64,000 nucleotides of DNA, taken from assembly GCA_026826555.1 (NCBI GenBank), contig JAKSZT010054572.1, positions 1 through 64,000 of the forward strand, in the 5' to 3' direction. Below, one piece after another: positions 43,201 through 54,530 of this stretch. Every line of letters begins with the position of its first letter. Position 1 is the first letter of the stretch. The notes beneath the pieces are model-generated. The model was not told the origin of the DNA, ran no database searches, and saw only the letters and a list, made by a program, of their open reading frames with translations. Source of the stretch: Tolypeutes matacus. Taxonomy: Eukaryota; Chordata; Mammalia; Cingulata; Chlamyphoridae. The position numbers were made by a program, and so were the translations under genes.

Positions 43201-45706
43201 CACATACAACCAATGTCAAAACACTGCTTTTACAATGCCAATGCTGCAGTTTCTTCCCTTTGGAAATCTAAGAAATATTCTTCTTTCTTTTGCTTCTATG
43301 CACGTGTTTTCACTTACAATCAACTCCAAATCACTGTTTTTCCCTAACCCTGGGTGAATGCAGTCAATTCTTCAGTTTAGAAAGCCAATTAAAAACTTGT
43401 TTCTTTGGCTGCTTGAATTGTGTTTTCACTTAAAATCAACTTCAAGACACTCGTTTCTCCTAACTCTCTGGGAATGCAGGAGGTGCTTCAAGTTTGAAAC
43501 GTAAGTAAGAATCTGGTTTCTTTGGCTGCTATGCACTTGCTTTGACTCACTATACCAACACACTGCTTTTCCCTTATGCTACAACAATGCAGTGGTTTCT
43601 TCACTTAACAATTCTAAATAAGATTTGTTTTTCATTTGTTAATATGCATGTGTTTTCACTTACAATTATCTTCAAAGCACTGGTTTTGCCTAACATGCTG
43701 TGAATGCAGGTGGAACTTCAACTTGAAATGGAAGATACTTGTTTCTTGGTGTGCTATGCACTTGCTTCCTCTCACAATCAAAGTAAAAACACTGCTTTTA
43801 CCTAATGCTGTGCCAATGCAGTAGTTTCTTCACTTTTCAAATATAAGTAAGATTTGTGTTTTTTTGCTGCTATGCATGTGTTTTCACTTAAATTCATCTT
43901 TTAAACACTGGTTTTAACTAACACACTGTGAATGCAGGAGATATATCAACTTTGAAAATTAAGTAAGACTCTTGTTTGGCTGCTATGCACTTGTTTTTAG
44001 TTACAATGTCAAAACCCTGCTTTTACCTATTGCTATGGCAATGCAAAAGTTCTTCACTTTTGTAAAGTACAAAAGATACTTCTTTCCTTGGCTGCTATGC
44101 ACTTGTTTTCACATACAAGCAATGTCAAAACACTGCTTTTACAATGCCAATGCTGCAGTTTCTTCCCTTTGGAAATCTAAGTAGGATTCTTCTTTCCTTT
44201 GCTGCTATGCACGTGTTTTCACTTACAATCAACTTCGAAACACTGTTTTTCCCTAATGCTGGGTGAATGCAGTCAATTAATCAGTTTAGAAAACCAATAA
44301 GGAAACTTGTTTCATTGGCTGCTTTGCACGTGTTTTCACTTAAAAACAACTTCAAGGCACTGTTTTTACCAAACACTCTGTGAATGAAGTAGGTACTTCA
44401 AGATCAAAAGTTAAGTAAAATACTTGTTTGTTTGGCTGCTGTGCACTTGCTTTCACTCACAATCAGTGTAAAAACCCTGCTTTTACCTAATGCTATGTCA
44501 AATCAGTAGTTTCTTCACTTTTCTAATCTAAGTAAGATTTGTGTTTCATTTGCTCCTATGCATGTGTTTTAACTTAAAATCATCTTCAAAACACTGGATT
44601 TAAGTAACACTCTGTGAATGCAGGAGGTACTTCAAATTTCTAATGTAAGTAAGATACCTGTTTGTTTGGCTGCTATGAAATTGCTTTCACTCACAGTCAA
44701 TGTAAAAACACTGCTTTTACGTAATGCTATGCTGTACTTTCTTCACTTTTCCAATCTAAGTAACATCTGTGTTTCATTTGCTGCTATGCATGGACTTTCA
44801 CTTAAACTCATTTAGTAAACACTGGTTTTACCTAACACACTGTGAATACAGGAGGTCATTCAACTGTGAAAGTGAAGTAAGACTCTTGTTTGTTTGGCTG
44901 CTATACACTTGCTTTCACTCCTGATGTCAAAAACCTGCTTTTAGTATGCCAATGCTGCAATTTCTTCACTTTGGAACTCTAAGAAAGATCCTTCTTCCTT
45001 CTACTGGTATGAATTTGTTTTCATTTACAATCAAGTTCAAAACACTACTTTCCCTAACACTGGGTAAATGCAGTAATTTCTGTGGTTTAGAAAACCAGTA
45101 AAGAAACTTGTTTCATTGGCTGCTTTGCATGTGTATTCACATGCAATCAACTGCAAGACACTGGTTTTACATAATGATCTGATAATGCAGTAGTCACTTC
45201 AAGTTTGAAAGGTAAGTAAGATAATTTTTGTTTCAATGCTATGCACTTGCTTTCACTCACAATGTCAACACACTTCTTCTATCTAATGCTACATGAATGA
45301 AGTGCTTTCTTCACTTTAATAATCTAAATAAGATTTGTGTATGTATTTTCACTTACAATCATCTTCAAAACACTGGTTTTACCTAACATGCTATGAAAGC
45401 TGGAGGTAGTTCAACTTTGAAGCATAAGTAAGATACTTACAGTACATCATACTGGAGCATCTGTGAGTTTATACTAGTCCCCAAATCATGTGACTTCCCT
45501 GCCTGACTCCCTATCTTGCAGACCTTCCTGCACAAGAGCACTTACCCCTCCATCTTATCAGAACTCATTCTCACCTAGTCTGGAGACACCCACAGTTTAC
45601 AGTTGAATTCAATGGACAGCAGCATCACATTGCCATTTGGGACCAGGGCAACTTTCCAAACCTGTGTCCACAGCTGTTTGAGTCTGCCAAGCCCTGCCAA
45701 GTCAAA

Positions 45707-46315
45707 ATACCAGAAATAGGTAGGCATTTATTGGAATTTATTAAGGTTAAAGCTTACAGTTCTGAGGCTGTGAAAATGTTCAAATCAAGGCATCATAAAA
45801 AATTCTGTCTTAACAAGGGACAACTGCTGCTGGACTCCTGCCAAGGCAAAATGTTGGGCCTGATTGTTTCTCTCTGCCTTCTCCTCCAAACTCACTCCCT
45901 GAGCTCAGCAGTGGGTCATCATACACAATTGATCACACCTCTCCCTTATCCTCTGACCTGGATATCTTCAGCTTTGAGCTACTCCATGACTCCAGCCTCT
46001 GGCCTCTCCAGGTTTCTCTGTATCTCCACAACTGTAGGGGATCTTGGAGCTCTCTCCCACATGGCAGGGTAAACATGGCAGCACTTTTTCTCTGTGTGTC
46101 CCACGTATGTAGGAATTCATCACAATCATTGGGGTCCATCCTGGTGCCTGAAACCTAATCAGTGGCCTTTAGCTAAACTAAAGCAATCTAACAAAAAGTG
46201 ACCAAATTGAAAGGTCTCTAATCTGAATCTAACCAAAACGTCCTACATACAGAAAGCTTACACACACAACAATGGGTTAGTAAGAACATAGTTTTCTGGG
46301 GTCCTCACAAACCTC
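45707..46315. mobile_element. Dispersed repeat in block P, copy 1 (unclassified)
   Basis: The stretch from CAAAATACCAGAAATAGG through TGGAATTTATTAAGGTTAAAG, ACATGGCAGGGTAAACATGG and TTCTGGGGTC has the style of a common mammalian dispersed repeat (ACAGTTCTGAGGCTGTGAAA is a familiar phrase). From memory it resembles a repeat abundant in sloth and armadillo sequence, but I cannot name it. It is present in the same place in copies 3 and 4, so it predates the duplication. Confidence 0.45.
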
Positions 46316-47046
46316 AGATGAGGGCATTAACCTAGGGCACAGGGATCAAGAGGGGTTACCTAAGTCTGGGAGAAATGGGAACCCATGAAGCAGTGGCTGT
46401 ATTTTGGGTGTGGCCATCATTGAGCAAAATGGGGTGCTGGCCACCATTGCACTGGTCCCTAGAATGTTCCCAAGAAGAACTCAATATATTGTGCTTTCTC
46501 CACCAAATCTTAGCTCCAAAACCAGGTGTGTAACTCAGAGAGGTATGCCATTAATCCCATCCCCAGAGCCATAGGGCACAGATTTTGCCAGGGGAGTGGG
46601 CCGGCAGAAAGGAGGCTGTAAAACTGAAATCCTCTAATTTCTTCTCCAAATAACTGATTACATTTACAACAGAATGGAGAAATTCAACCCTAAGTATGCT
46701 CTCAAAAACAGTAGAGATTGTATAGGGCCTCAGATTTAATCATTTCAATCCTTCAGGAAGAAGTGAAATAAACACTTTTACAGATGAGTAAAAACTAATA
46801 AAGTTTGCTAGCTGCAACAACTCACTTTAAAAGAAATGTAAAGAATATTTTTCAGGCAGGAATAAAATAATCTCAGAAGGTTCAAGATTTAGGATGGATT
46901 GAAGAACAATATCTCTTAATTAAATTCATATATCTAAATGACTTTTTGAATGGATAAAGTAATAATGATATCCATGATGTAGGACATCAATAAAGTGTTA
47001 AAATACACCATAAAATAATATAAAGCATAAGATGGGTAAATGGATA

Positions 47047-47614
47047 TGTAGCAGTTTGATATCATTATGAATTCCAAAAATGTTTATGGGATGATGCTTG
47101 TAAACTGTTCTGTTAATCTGGGCATGATTAAGTTATGATAAGGGCCACAGTCAGAAGTATGTTGAGTCCCACCCCTTGGTGGGTCAGGTCTCAAAAATAA
47201 AAAGACATGGCAAAGGACAGAGCTGGAGCAGTTTTTGAAGTTGGAGTTCTGATGAGCAAGGACAGAAGGCCCTGGGGAAAAGAGATAAGCCATTCAACTG
47301 ACACTTCACAGCTGCCCTTGTGGAAAAAGGTAAAGTTTAGTGAGTCTCATAGTCTACAGCTGACTTTGTGCAGGAAAGAGAGGACCTGAGCCCAGAGAGA
47401 AACACAGCCCTGGGAAGAGAGAAACCCAAAAAACCTGAACCATGGCAAATGTCAGCAGCTGTCTTGCTCCAAGATGGGTAACAGACTTTGGTGAACAAAG
47501 AAACTTATGCTTTATGGCCTGGTAAATGTAAGCTTCTACCCCAAATAAATACCCTTTATAAAGACCAACAGATTTCTGGTTTTTGCATCAGCATCCCTTT
47601 GGCTGACTATCACA
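47047..47614 (+). mobile_element. MaLR-like solo LTR, copy 1
   Basis: A ~568-bp element that opens with TGTAGCAGTTTGATATC and closes with GGCTGACTATCACA, so it has TG...CA ends. Inside it are a TATA-like AATAAAAAGACATGG and, near the 3' end, CCAAATAAATACCC followed by TTTATAAAGACC, giving an AATAAA polyadenylation signal in the expected place. The closing part (TATGGCCTGGTAA...TTTATAAAG...GCTGACTA) follows the plan of ERVL-MaLR (MST/THE1-type) LTRs. I infer a lineage-specific MaLR-like LTR; no internal retroviral sequence flanks it. Confidence 0.6.
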
Positions 47615-47860
47615 GGATATGAAATGTTTTAAAATACATTATATGGCACAGCAATAACAAATAATAAGTGCATATCTGGAAAGGCAAGCAAAACTGTTAT
47701 AATTTCCCCAGTAAACTTTGAAGAATATTAAATACTGCATCTCATCCAAATAAATAGAAGAAAAAATATTGAACATAAATGGCCAGTCCAAAACAAAGAA
47801 TTCAGGATTTCTGGGTTGCCATTTGGTCTTTGTTCTGGGGCCAACTTACTCATGCATCCT

Positions 47861-48024
47861 TGGAAGCTGCACCTTAATTATTCTTCAGAAACCTGAAGGT
47901 TCCAGGGTTGACTTACGGGGTGTTGTTTTGTCACAATCATAAATCAAGTGCTGTATCACGTCCCCATTTCCTAGTTATGAAGCCACCAAACTGGATGTGA
48001 TGCTCATTTGAAGCAAGAAGAGCC
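47861..48024 (+). pseudogene. Eroded KRAB-box remnant, copy 1
   Basis: KRAB boxes recruit TRIM28 and precede the finger exon in KRAB zinc-finger genes. Here the segment TATGAAGCCACCAAACTGG followed by ATGTGATG reads Y-E-A-T-K-L-D-V-M, close to the Y-x-x-S-K-P-D-V end of a KRAB A-box. The following TTTGAAGCAAGAAGAGCC aligns by eye with the usual LEQGEEP-type start of the b-box, in a shifted frame. Upstream, TGGAAGCTGCACCTT with TCAGAAACCTG resembles the W-x-L-LDPSQ-x-x-LY part. Frameshifts and stops break it. The match is by inspection only, so it is tentative. Confidence 0.4.
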
Positions 48025-48062
48025 ATAAATGACAGAACAAATAAAAAGGAGATATTGTTGCA

Positions 48063-48175
48063 CTTCCAAAATTGGATGCTTACATGATTGATAATGGATC
48101 CTTCATTTTTTCTAATGAATGCATTCAATGCTATAAATTTCCTTCTAAGCTCTGCTTTTTCTGCACCCCACAAAC
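48063..48175 (-). mobile_element. LINE-1 ORF2 fragment, copy 1
   Basis: On the minus strand the translation contains RRKFIALNAFIRKNEG followed by INHVS. This matches the well-known FIALNA...RK-x-ERS-x-IN segment of LINE-1 ORF2p, which lies between the endonuclease and reverse transcriptase domains. It is a ~110-bp scrap between the KRAB remnant and the zinc-finger block. Confidence 0.7.
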
Positions 48176-48179
48176 TATG

Positions 48180-48681
48180 AAGAAGATTAAGACATTAAGA
48201 AGCAGAAAGAACAACAAAAGACTTGTGAGTGAAGCTATATCCTCTTCCACAACAGTATAGACTTAAGATGAAGGCAGGGAATGTAAGAAAGTTGGGAAAA
48301 TATTTTCTCTGACAGCAAGCATTATTTCCTCTTAATAACACTTCTATGAATGTAACTTCACATTAAAGGAATTTGCAACATGCTTACCTAAGCATGAGGG
48401 AATCTATGTAATGAAAAAAAGAATGAAGACAACGAGTTTTGCCAGTTTGCCCCACATGGTAGTCCTCCCCTTTCAGTGTAATGAGTATGAAGTTTTCTTG
48501 TAAATTCAACCTCATGAGATACCTGAGAATTAATCATTCAGGGAAACCATTTCGGATTTCATGAATTTGGGAAAGCTAGAGTCACATCAAAAAACATGCA
48601 GAAGTAAAACCCTGTGCATGTAAGAAATACTGGAAATCCTCCAGCCAGGCATTAAATCTCATTGAACATGAAATACTCATA
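48180..48681 (+). pseudogene. KRAB zinc-finger gene pseudo-exon, copy 1 (truncated)
   Basis: C2H2 zinc-finger exon remnant. The first part (to ~48420) is linker-like sequence shared with the other copies. Finger relics follow, for example CNEYEVF (48480s) and a final relic reading KPCACKKYWKSSSQALNLIEH (48610-48670), which fits C-x2-C-x12-H with the second Cys replaced by Tyr. Stops and frameshifts are frequent. At about 48681 the sequence switches to duplicon block Q, so roughly the last 1.0 kb of fingers seen in copies 2 and 3 is missing. It cannot encode a working factor. Confidence 0.75.
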
Positions 48682-49180
48682 GCCATTATTCCCATCCCCA
48701 AAACCAGAGCGCACAGATTTTGAATGGGGGGTGGGGGGTGGGGCAGGAAGCAGGCTGTAAAACTAAAAGCCCCTAATTTCTTCTCCAAAGAACTGATTAC
48801 ATTTACAATAGAATGGAGAAATTCAACCTTAAGGGTGCTCTCAAAAGCAGTGGATATCGAAGTGGTCCTGAGATTTAACTCATCTCAATCTTTCAGCAGG
48901 AAGTGAAATAAATGTTTTTACAGGTTAGTAAAAACTAATAAAGTTTACTAGCAGCAACTCACTTTAAAAGAAATGTAAAAGGATATTTTTCAGGCAGAAA
49001 TAAAATAATCTCAGAAGGTTCAAGATTCAGGATGGGTTGAAGGACAATATCTGTTAATTAAATTTATATATATAAATGACTATTGAATGGATAAAGTAAT
49101 TAGAATATCCATGGCCTAGGACATCAATAGTGTTCAAATACATCATAAAATAACATATACCATAAGATGTGCAAATGGAA

Positions 49181-49758
49181 TGTAGCAATTGGATATCATT
49201 ATGAATTCCAAAAATATATATGGGATTATGCTTGTAAATTGGTCTGTTAATCTGGACATGACTAATTTATGATAAGGGCATTGACTGGGCCACAGTCATT
49301 AGGGCATTGAGCCCTTGCCCTTGATGGGTGGGTTCTCAAACATAAAAAACATTGCAAAGGACAGAGTTGGAGTAGTTTTTGATGTTGGAGTTCTGATGAA
49401 CAAGTTCAGAGGCCCCGGGGAAAAGAGACAAGTGATTGACCTGACAGTTCACAGCTGGCCTTGTGGATAGAGGCAAACCTTAGCGAGCCTCATAGTCTAC
49501 AGCTGACCTTGTGGAGGAAACAGTGGAGCTGAGCCCACAGAGAAATGCAGCCCTGGGAAGAGAGGAACCCAAGAATCCTGCTCCTGGCAAATGTCAGCCA
49601 CTGTCTTTCTCCAAGATGGGATAACACTCTTTGGTGAAGGAAGAAACTTATGCTTTATGGCCTGGTAACTGCAAGAGTCTACCCCCCCAAAAATACCCTG
49701 TATAAAGACCAACAGGTTTCTGGTATTTTGCATCCACACACTTTGACTGACTAATACA
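49181..49758 (+). mobile_element. MaLR-like solo LTR, copy 2
   Basis: Same LTR as at 47047, opening TGTAGCAATTGGATATC and closing GACTGACTAATACA. Its second half (from 49485) is identical to the copy at 60226 apart from one base in a C run, while its first half differs at many sites. Confidence 0.6.
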
Positions 49759-50004
49759 GGATATAAAATATTTAAAGATACATTATTTGGCAAGTCAATA
49801 ACAAATAATAAGTGCAGATTTGAAAAGCCAAGCAAAAGTGTTATAATTTCCTGGGTAAAAATTAAAGAATATCAAATAGTGCATTTCTTCCAAATAAATA
49901 GGAGGAAAAAAAATGAACAAAAATAGTCAGTCAAAAAAGGTATTGAGGATTTCCTGGGTTGCCATTTTGGCCTTTGTTCTGGGGCCACCTTACTCGTGCA
50001 TCTT

Positions 50005-50170
50005 TGGAAGCTGCACCTTGCTTATCCCTCAGAAGCCTGAAGTTTCCAGGGTTGATTTCTAGGGTGTTGTTTTTTCCCCATCATAAATCTAGTACTGTAT
50101 CACTTCCCCATTTCCTAGTTATGAGGTCACCAAACAGGATATGATGCTCATATGAAGCAAGAAGAGCCAT
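50005..50170 (+). pseudogene. Eroded KRAB-box remnant, copy 2
   Basis: Homologous to the remnant at 47861. The A-box end reads Y-E-V-T-K-Q-D-M here, and the upstream part reads W-K-L-H-L-A-Y-P-S-E-A, slightly nearer to a KRAB A-box than copy 1. It is broken by stops, including a TGA just after the S-E-A. Confidence 0.4.
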
Positions 50171-50206
50171 GAATGATAGAACAAATAAAAAGGAGAGATT
50201 GTTGCA

Positions 50207-50332
50207 CTTCCCTAATTGGACACTTAGATGATTGATACTGGATCTTTCCTTTTTTCTAGTGAATGCATTTAATGCTATAAATTGCCCTCTAAGCACTGCT
50301 TTTGCTGAACCCCACAAACTATGAAAAAGCAT
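50207..50332 (-). mobile_element. LINE-1 ORF2 fragment, copy 2
   Basis: Minus-strand translation has GQFIALNAFTRKKERSSINH, a clear LINE-1 ORF2p match and better preserved than copy 1. It was present before the duplication, since all four copies carry it. Confidence 0.75.
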
Positions 50333-51745
<1,413 letters not shown>

Positions 51746-53653
51746 GGAAACATCTGTGACTGTGCAATTCAGGATGTATTTCTCCTCTTCAAAAAGTGTG
51801 CTTACAGTTTGTTCAGAGATCTTCTTCTCCCACATCTTCTTACACACTCATCTGTGTCCAATTTCTTACCACTTATGCATCAGAACTCATAAGTGATTTA
51901 TGAGTTCAATTTATGCATCAGAACTAGAGATTTCTCTTAGTTTATGTAAAGATGGGCTTTCCACTTATTTCAAATTATCCTGCTTGTTTTCACTGGTTCT
52001 TCAATCCATTACATTCTGGGTAAGCATTTTAAAAATTACCATTTAAAAATTTTGCTGCCAATTATTGTAGCATTTTCTTATAAGGCAACCCAACCATTTA
52101 TATTTTTTTCAGTTTTGTCACCTGATTCTGTTTTGGATTCAAGTTTAACAGCCACTGAACTACAGTGGCCTGGTTTCTCCTTAAATCCAATTTTCCTTAT
52201 TATTTTAAATCAGAAATGATCCTTTCAAAATTATATGATATACTTCTAATCACAATTTTTTAAGAAGTTAGAAAATTTATTTATATTATTAAGTTGTACT
52301 CCAATATTTTTCTCATCTGTGATAGGGTGAGGGATGGTTGAAACTAAATAATGCATGTATTTGCAAACAGAAATATATACCTAAAAGAATCTACCAATGC
52401 ATATAATATTGAGGAAGGACAAATGGGGGTGGAGGCTACAGAAGGAATTTGGCTGTTTGCCACAAGAGACATAAACTACTTTTATAATCTTTGAATGGAT
52501 AATTTGTTTGTATTTTAAAAGAATTTATGGAAATAGTACAGCACAATGACCTCATACAAAGTGGTTGATTTGAAGATATTGATTTGAATCTGCAACATTA
52601 CTGGGGGGGGGGCACTTTCCCTCACCCTTTGCAAATACAGTCACCCATGAAGGAAAAGTGCTCACTCCCCTCTTCTCCCTCCCCAGCTGCCTGGAGAGGT
52701 GGAGGCTGTCCTCAGCAAGAGTGAGCATGGAGCACGAGGAGAATGGGTGTGAAACTCTGAAGCCCACACTGCTCTCTACAAGTGTCTGGTTATAGGGCTG
52801 TTAGCACCACAGGAGAAGACATACTTCCTGCTGCTTACTGCCCAGGGAAGAATGGCTAGAGTGACTCACATCACTAACCGAGGCTGTGAGTGCTGAGCAG
52901 GGCTTTAACCCTGTCCTCCTTTGTGGATCCAGGACCTATGACGTTGGTTTTCATTGGGGCTCTGAAAGTTTGGTTCCAAACAGGACATTGTTACTGTGGC
53001 TTGGGGGAACTGCAATGAACATGTGTTACATTCCAGTTTCTTCAGTTGTTCATCAGCTTCTTCCCATCCAACCCCTCTGTTCTTTTCTGTGATTGAAGAG
53101 GTCTGCATCATTTTCAAAATTTTAAAAATGTGTTGAAAATTTAATATTTAATTAGACTGAGAAATATCTGACATATGCACCTTCTGATGTTTTCAGCAAA
53201 AAGTACACTATCTCACAACCTCACAACTATTCTTGTCAGCCCTAAATCCAGGACTTTCTGGGATATCTGTACTATTTATTAGTGTAACTGGATTAATGTT
53301 TCTCATTCTCATGATGTTATTGCTGTAGCCAATGCTGTAATGTGAATTTGACATTTATTTCCTGACACCAAAAAGTTTCATCTTGGCATTGCTCTTTCTT
53401 TAGCTGCCCCAAGATTGAAGAAGGTGAATGTAGAACTGGAAACAGGAGACCTGAGTCTGTGCCAGAGACCCAGGAGGGGTACAGTAAGAATAGCCTCCTC
53501 AGAGGGTCCATGCTGGAGGCCAAGGGAAGGAGGGAAGGGCAAAAGCAGCAGGAGCAGGAAGTCTCCTCTCTGTACCCTGACTCCTCTGACAAACAGACCC
53601 GAGGTCCCATGCTCTTATCTGCCCCTGCCCACCTGGTGAACCCTGCCTGAGGC
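51746..53653. repeat. Duplicon block U, copy 2 (unclassified)
   Basis: About 1.9 kb following the zinc-finger stop, homologous to 56761-58619. It begins with what would be the 3' UTR of the finger exon (GGAAACATCTGTGACTGTGC) and includes a G run at 52602-52611. I find no gene, RNA or named repeat in it. Short frames on both strands are not shared as proteins with the other copy. Confidence 0.7.
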
Positions 53654-53915
53654 AGGTACATTATACTGGGGCATCTGTGACTTTAGAAAAGTCACCAAAC
53701 CATGTGACTCTTCAGGTTGCTCCCTGTCTTTCAGGCCTTGCTGGACAAGAGCAAGTTGTCCTCTGTCTTAAGAGTATTTATTCCCACCTAGTCTGGAGCC
53801 ACCCACAGTTTAAAGGTGAATACACTGGGCAGAAGCATCAGATTGCCATTTGGGAAGAGGGCAGCTCTCCAACCCTGTGCCCCTAGCTGTTTGTGTTTGC
53901 CAAGCACTGCCAATA

Positions 53916-54530
53916 CAAAATACCAGAAATAAGTTGGCACTTATTGGAATTTATTAGGGTTAAAGCTTACAGTTCTGAAGTTGTGAAAAATGTAAAATCA
54001 AGGCATCATCAAAAATGCTTTCTTAACAAGGATCAGCTGCTGCTGGACTCAGGCCAAGGTAAAATGTTCGGCCTGCCTGTCTCTCTCTGCCTTCTCATCG
54101 AAATTCACTTTCTCCATGAGCTCAGCAATGGGAATTAAGACACAATTGCTCACACCCCTCCCTTCTTCTCTGGCCTGGATGTCTTCAGCTTCAAGCTGCT
54201 CCATGACTCCAGCCTATGACTTCTCCCTCAGCCTCTCAGGGTTTCTGTGTCTCTCCAAAGCTGTAGGAGATCCTGGAGCACTCTCCCACATGGCAGGGTA
54301 AACATGGCAGGACTCCTTCTCTGTGTGTTCCATGTATGTAGTACTTCAGCACAATGATTGGGGTCCATCCTAGTGACTGAAATCGAATCAGAGAACCTTA
54401 ACTAAACTAAAGTAATCAAACAAAAGTGACCTAATGGAAAGGACCCTTATCTGAATCTAACCAAAATGTCCGAATACAAAAGGCTTACACACACAGCAAT
54501 GGGGCATCAGGAACATACGATTCCGGGGCC
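53916..54530. mobile_element. Dispersed repeat in block P, copy 3 (unclassified)
   Basis: Same element as at 45707, with matching landmarks (TACCAGAAATAAG, CATGGCAGGGTAAACATGG, TTCCGGGGCC). Short frames across it are not conserved between the copies as proteins. Confidence 0.45.

Larger units (their letters stand above)
1..45438 (+). repeat. ~114-bp-monomer tandem satellite array (about 400 monomers)
   Basis: The whole stretch is built from one family of ~114-bp monomers. Each begins close to GCTGCTATGCAC or GCTGCTATGCATG, continues through TTTTCACTTA-like and AAAACACTG-like blocks, and ends near AAGATACTTGTTTGTTTGG. Two half-types alternate. One carries CACTTGCTTTCACTCACAAT and ends in AAATCTAAGTAAGATTTGTG. 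The other carries GTTTTCACTTAAAATCATC and ends in TGAATGCAGGAGGTACTTC. Together they form a ~228-bp dimer. The array starts before base 1 and ends at about 45438. Monomers are visibly diverged and often have small indels, so this is not a freshly homogenised array. I saw no CENP-B-box-like motif in the rows I inspected. The family name is unknown to me. All short reading frames inside it are chance frames. Confidence 0.95.
19891..45438 (+). repeat. Satellite section B: same monomers, different HOR organisation
   Basis: Downstream of about 19.9 kb the GAATTCAGGAGG marker is essentially gone, and the equivalent site reads GAATGCAGGAGGTA. The m2-like monomer changes to CAGTCAGTTCTTTGG in many copies. 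A variant monomer carrying GTAAAGTACATAAGATACTT appears only here, at about 25291, 30259, 31490, 33080, 35012, 35688, 36361, 36815, 39190, 40105, 41018, 43153 and 44062. Several of its intervals are multiples of a dimer (454, 673-676, 909-915 bp), but no single unit length holds across the section. Confidence 0.8.
45440..48681 (+). repeat. Segmental duplication copy 1 (P-Q-R-L-S-partial T)
   Basis: First of four homologous copies. It begins right at the satellite edge with GTACATCATACTGG, the same point where copies 3 (53656) and 4 (58622) begin block P. It runs through P (to ~46384), Q/R (~46385-47046, unclassified), the L LTR, the S block with KRAB remnant, and the first part of the zinc-finger block T. 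It stops at about 48681 inside T, where the sequence jumps into the Q block of copy 2. I see no gene or RNA in Q/R beyond the similarity to the other copies. Confidence 0.85.

Noticed and set aside
1..45438. Dozens of 60-127-codon open frames on both strands, many rich in Cys, Phe and His (CTCFH-like phrases)
   Set aside because: They follow the satellite period, occur in several frames at once, mostly begin with non-ATG codons, and vary with every indel. They are translations of repeats, not a protein family.
1..45438. CRISPR-like direct-repeat/spacer appearance
   Set aside because: The DNA is mammalian, and the 'spacers' are just the diverged parts of contiguous 114-bp monomers. There is no unique spacer content.
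1..45438. Centromeric alpha-satellite or CENP-B box
   Set aside because: The monomer is ~114 bp, not 171 bp, and I saw no CENP-B-box-like motif. Centromere function cannot be claimed from sequence alone.
45731..46072. 113-codon frame in block P, possible gene
   Set aside because: It lies in the dispersed repeat, and the equivalent positions in copies 3 and 4 are broken at other places.
47937..48173. Minus-strand frame of ~78 codons kept open in copies 1, 2 and 4 (ends TRKWG-x-D-T-x-L-D-L)
   Set aside because: One half is a LINE-1 ORF2 scrap, the other half is the antisense of the KRAB relic. Conservation follows from duplication, and there is no start or family match.
48720..48745. G-rich run (GGGGGGTGGGGGGTGGGG) as a G-quadruplex regulatory element
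   Set aside because: It could fold as a quadruplex, but the equivalent sites in copies 3 and 4 (near 54818 and 59777) are poorly conserved and no promoter context is visible.
53317..53661. Overlapping frames of 60-114 codons on both strands in block U, also near 58342-58748
   Set aside because: Frames differ in length and phase between the two U copies and both strands are open together, typical of GC-richer non-coding DNA.
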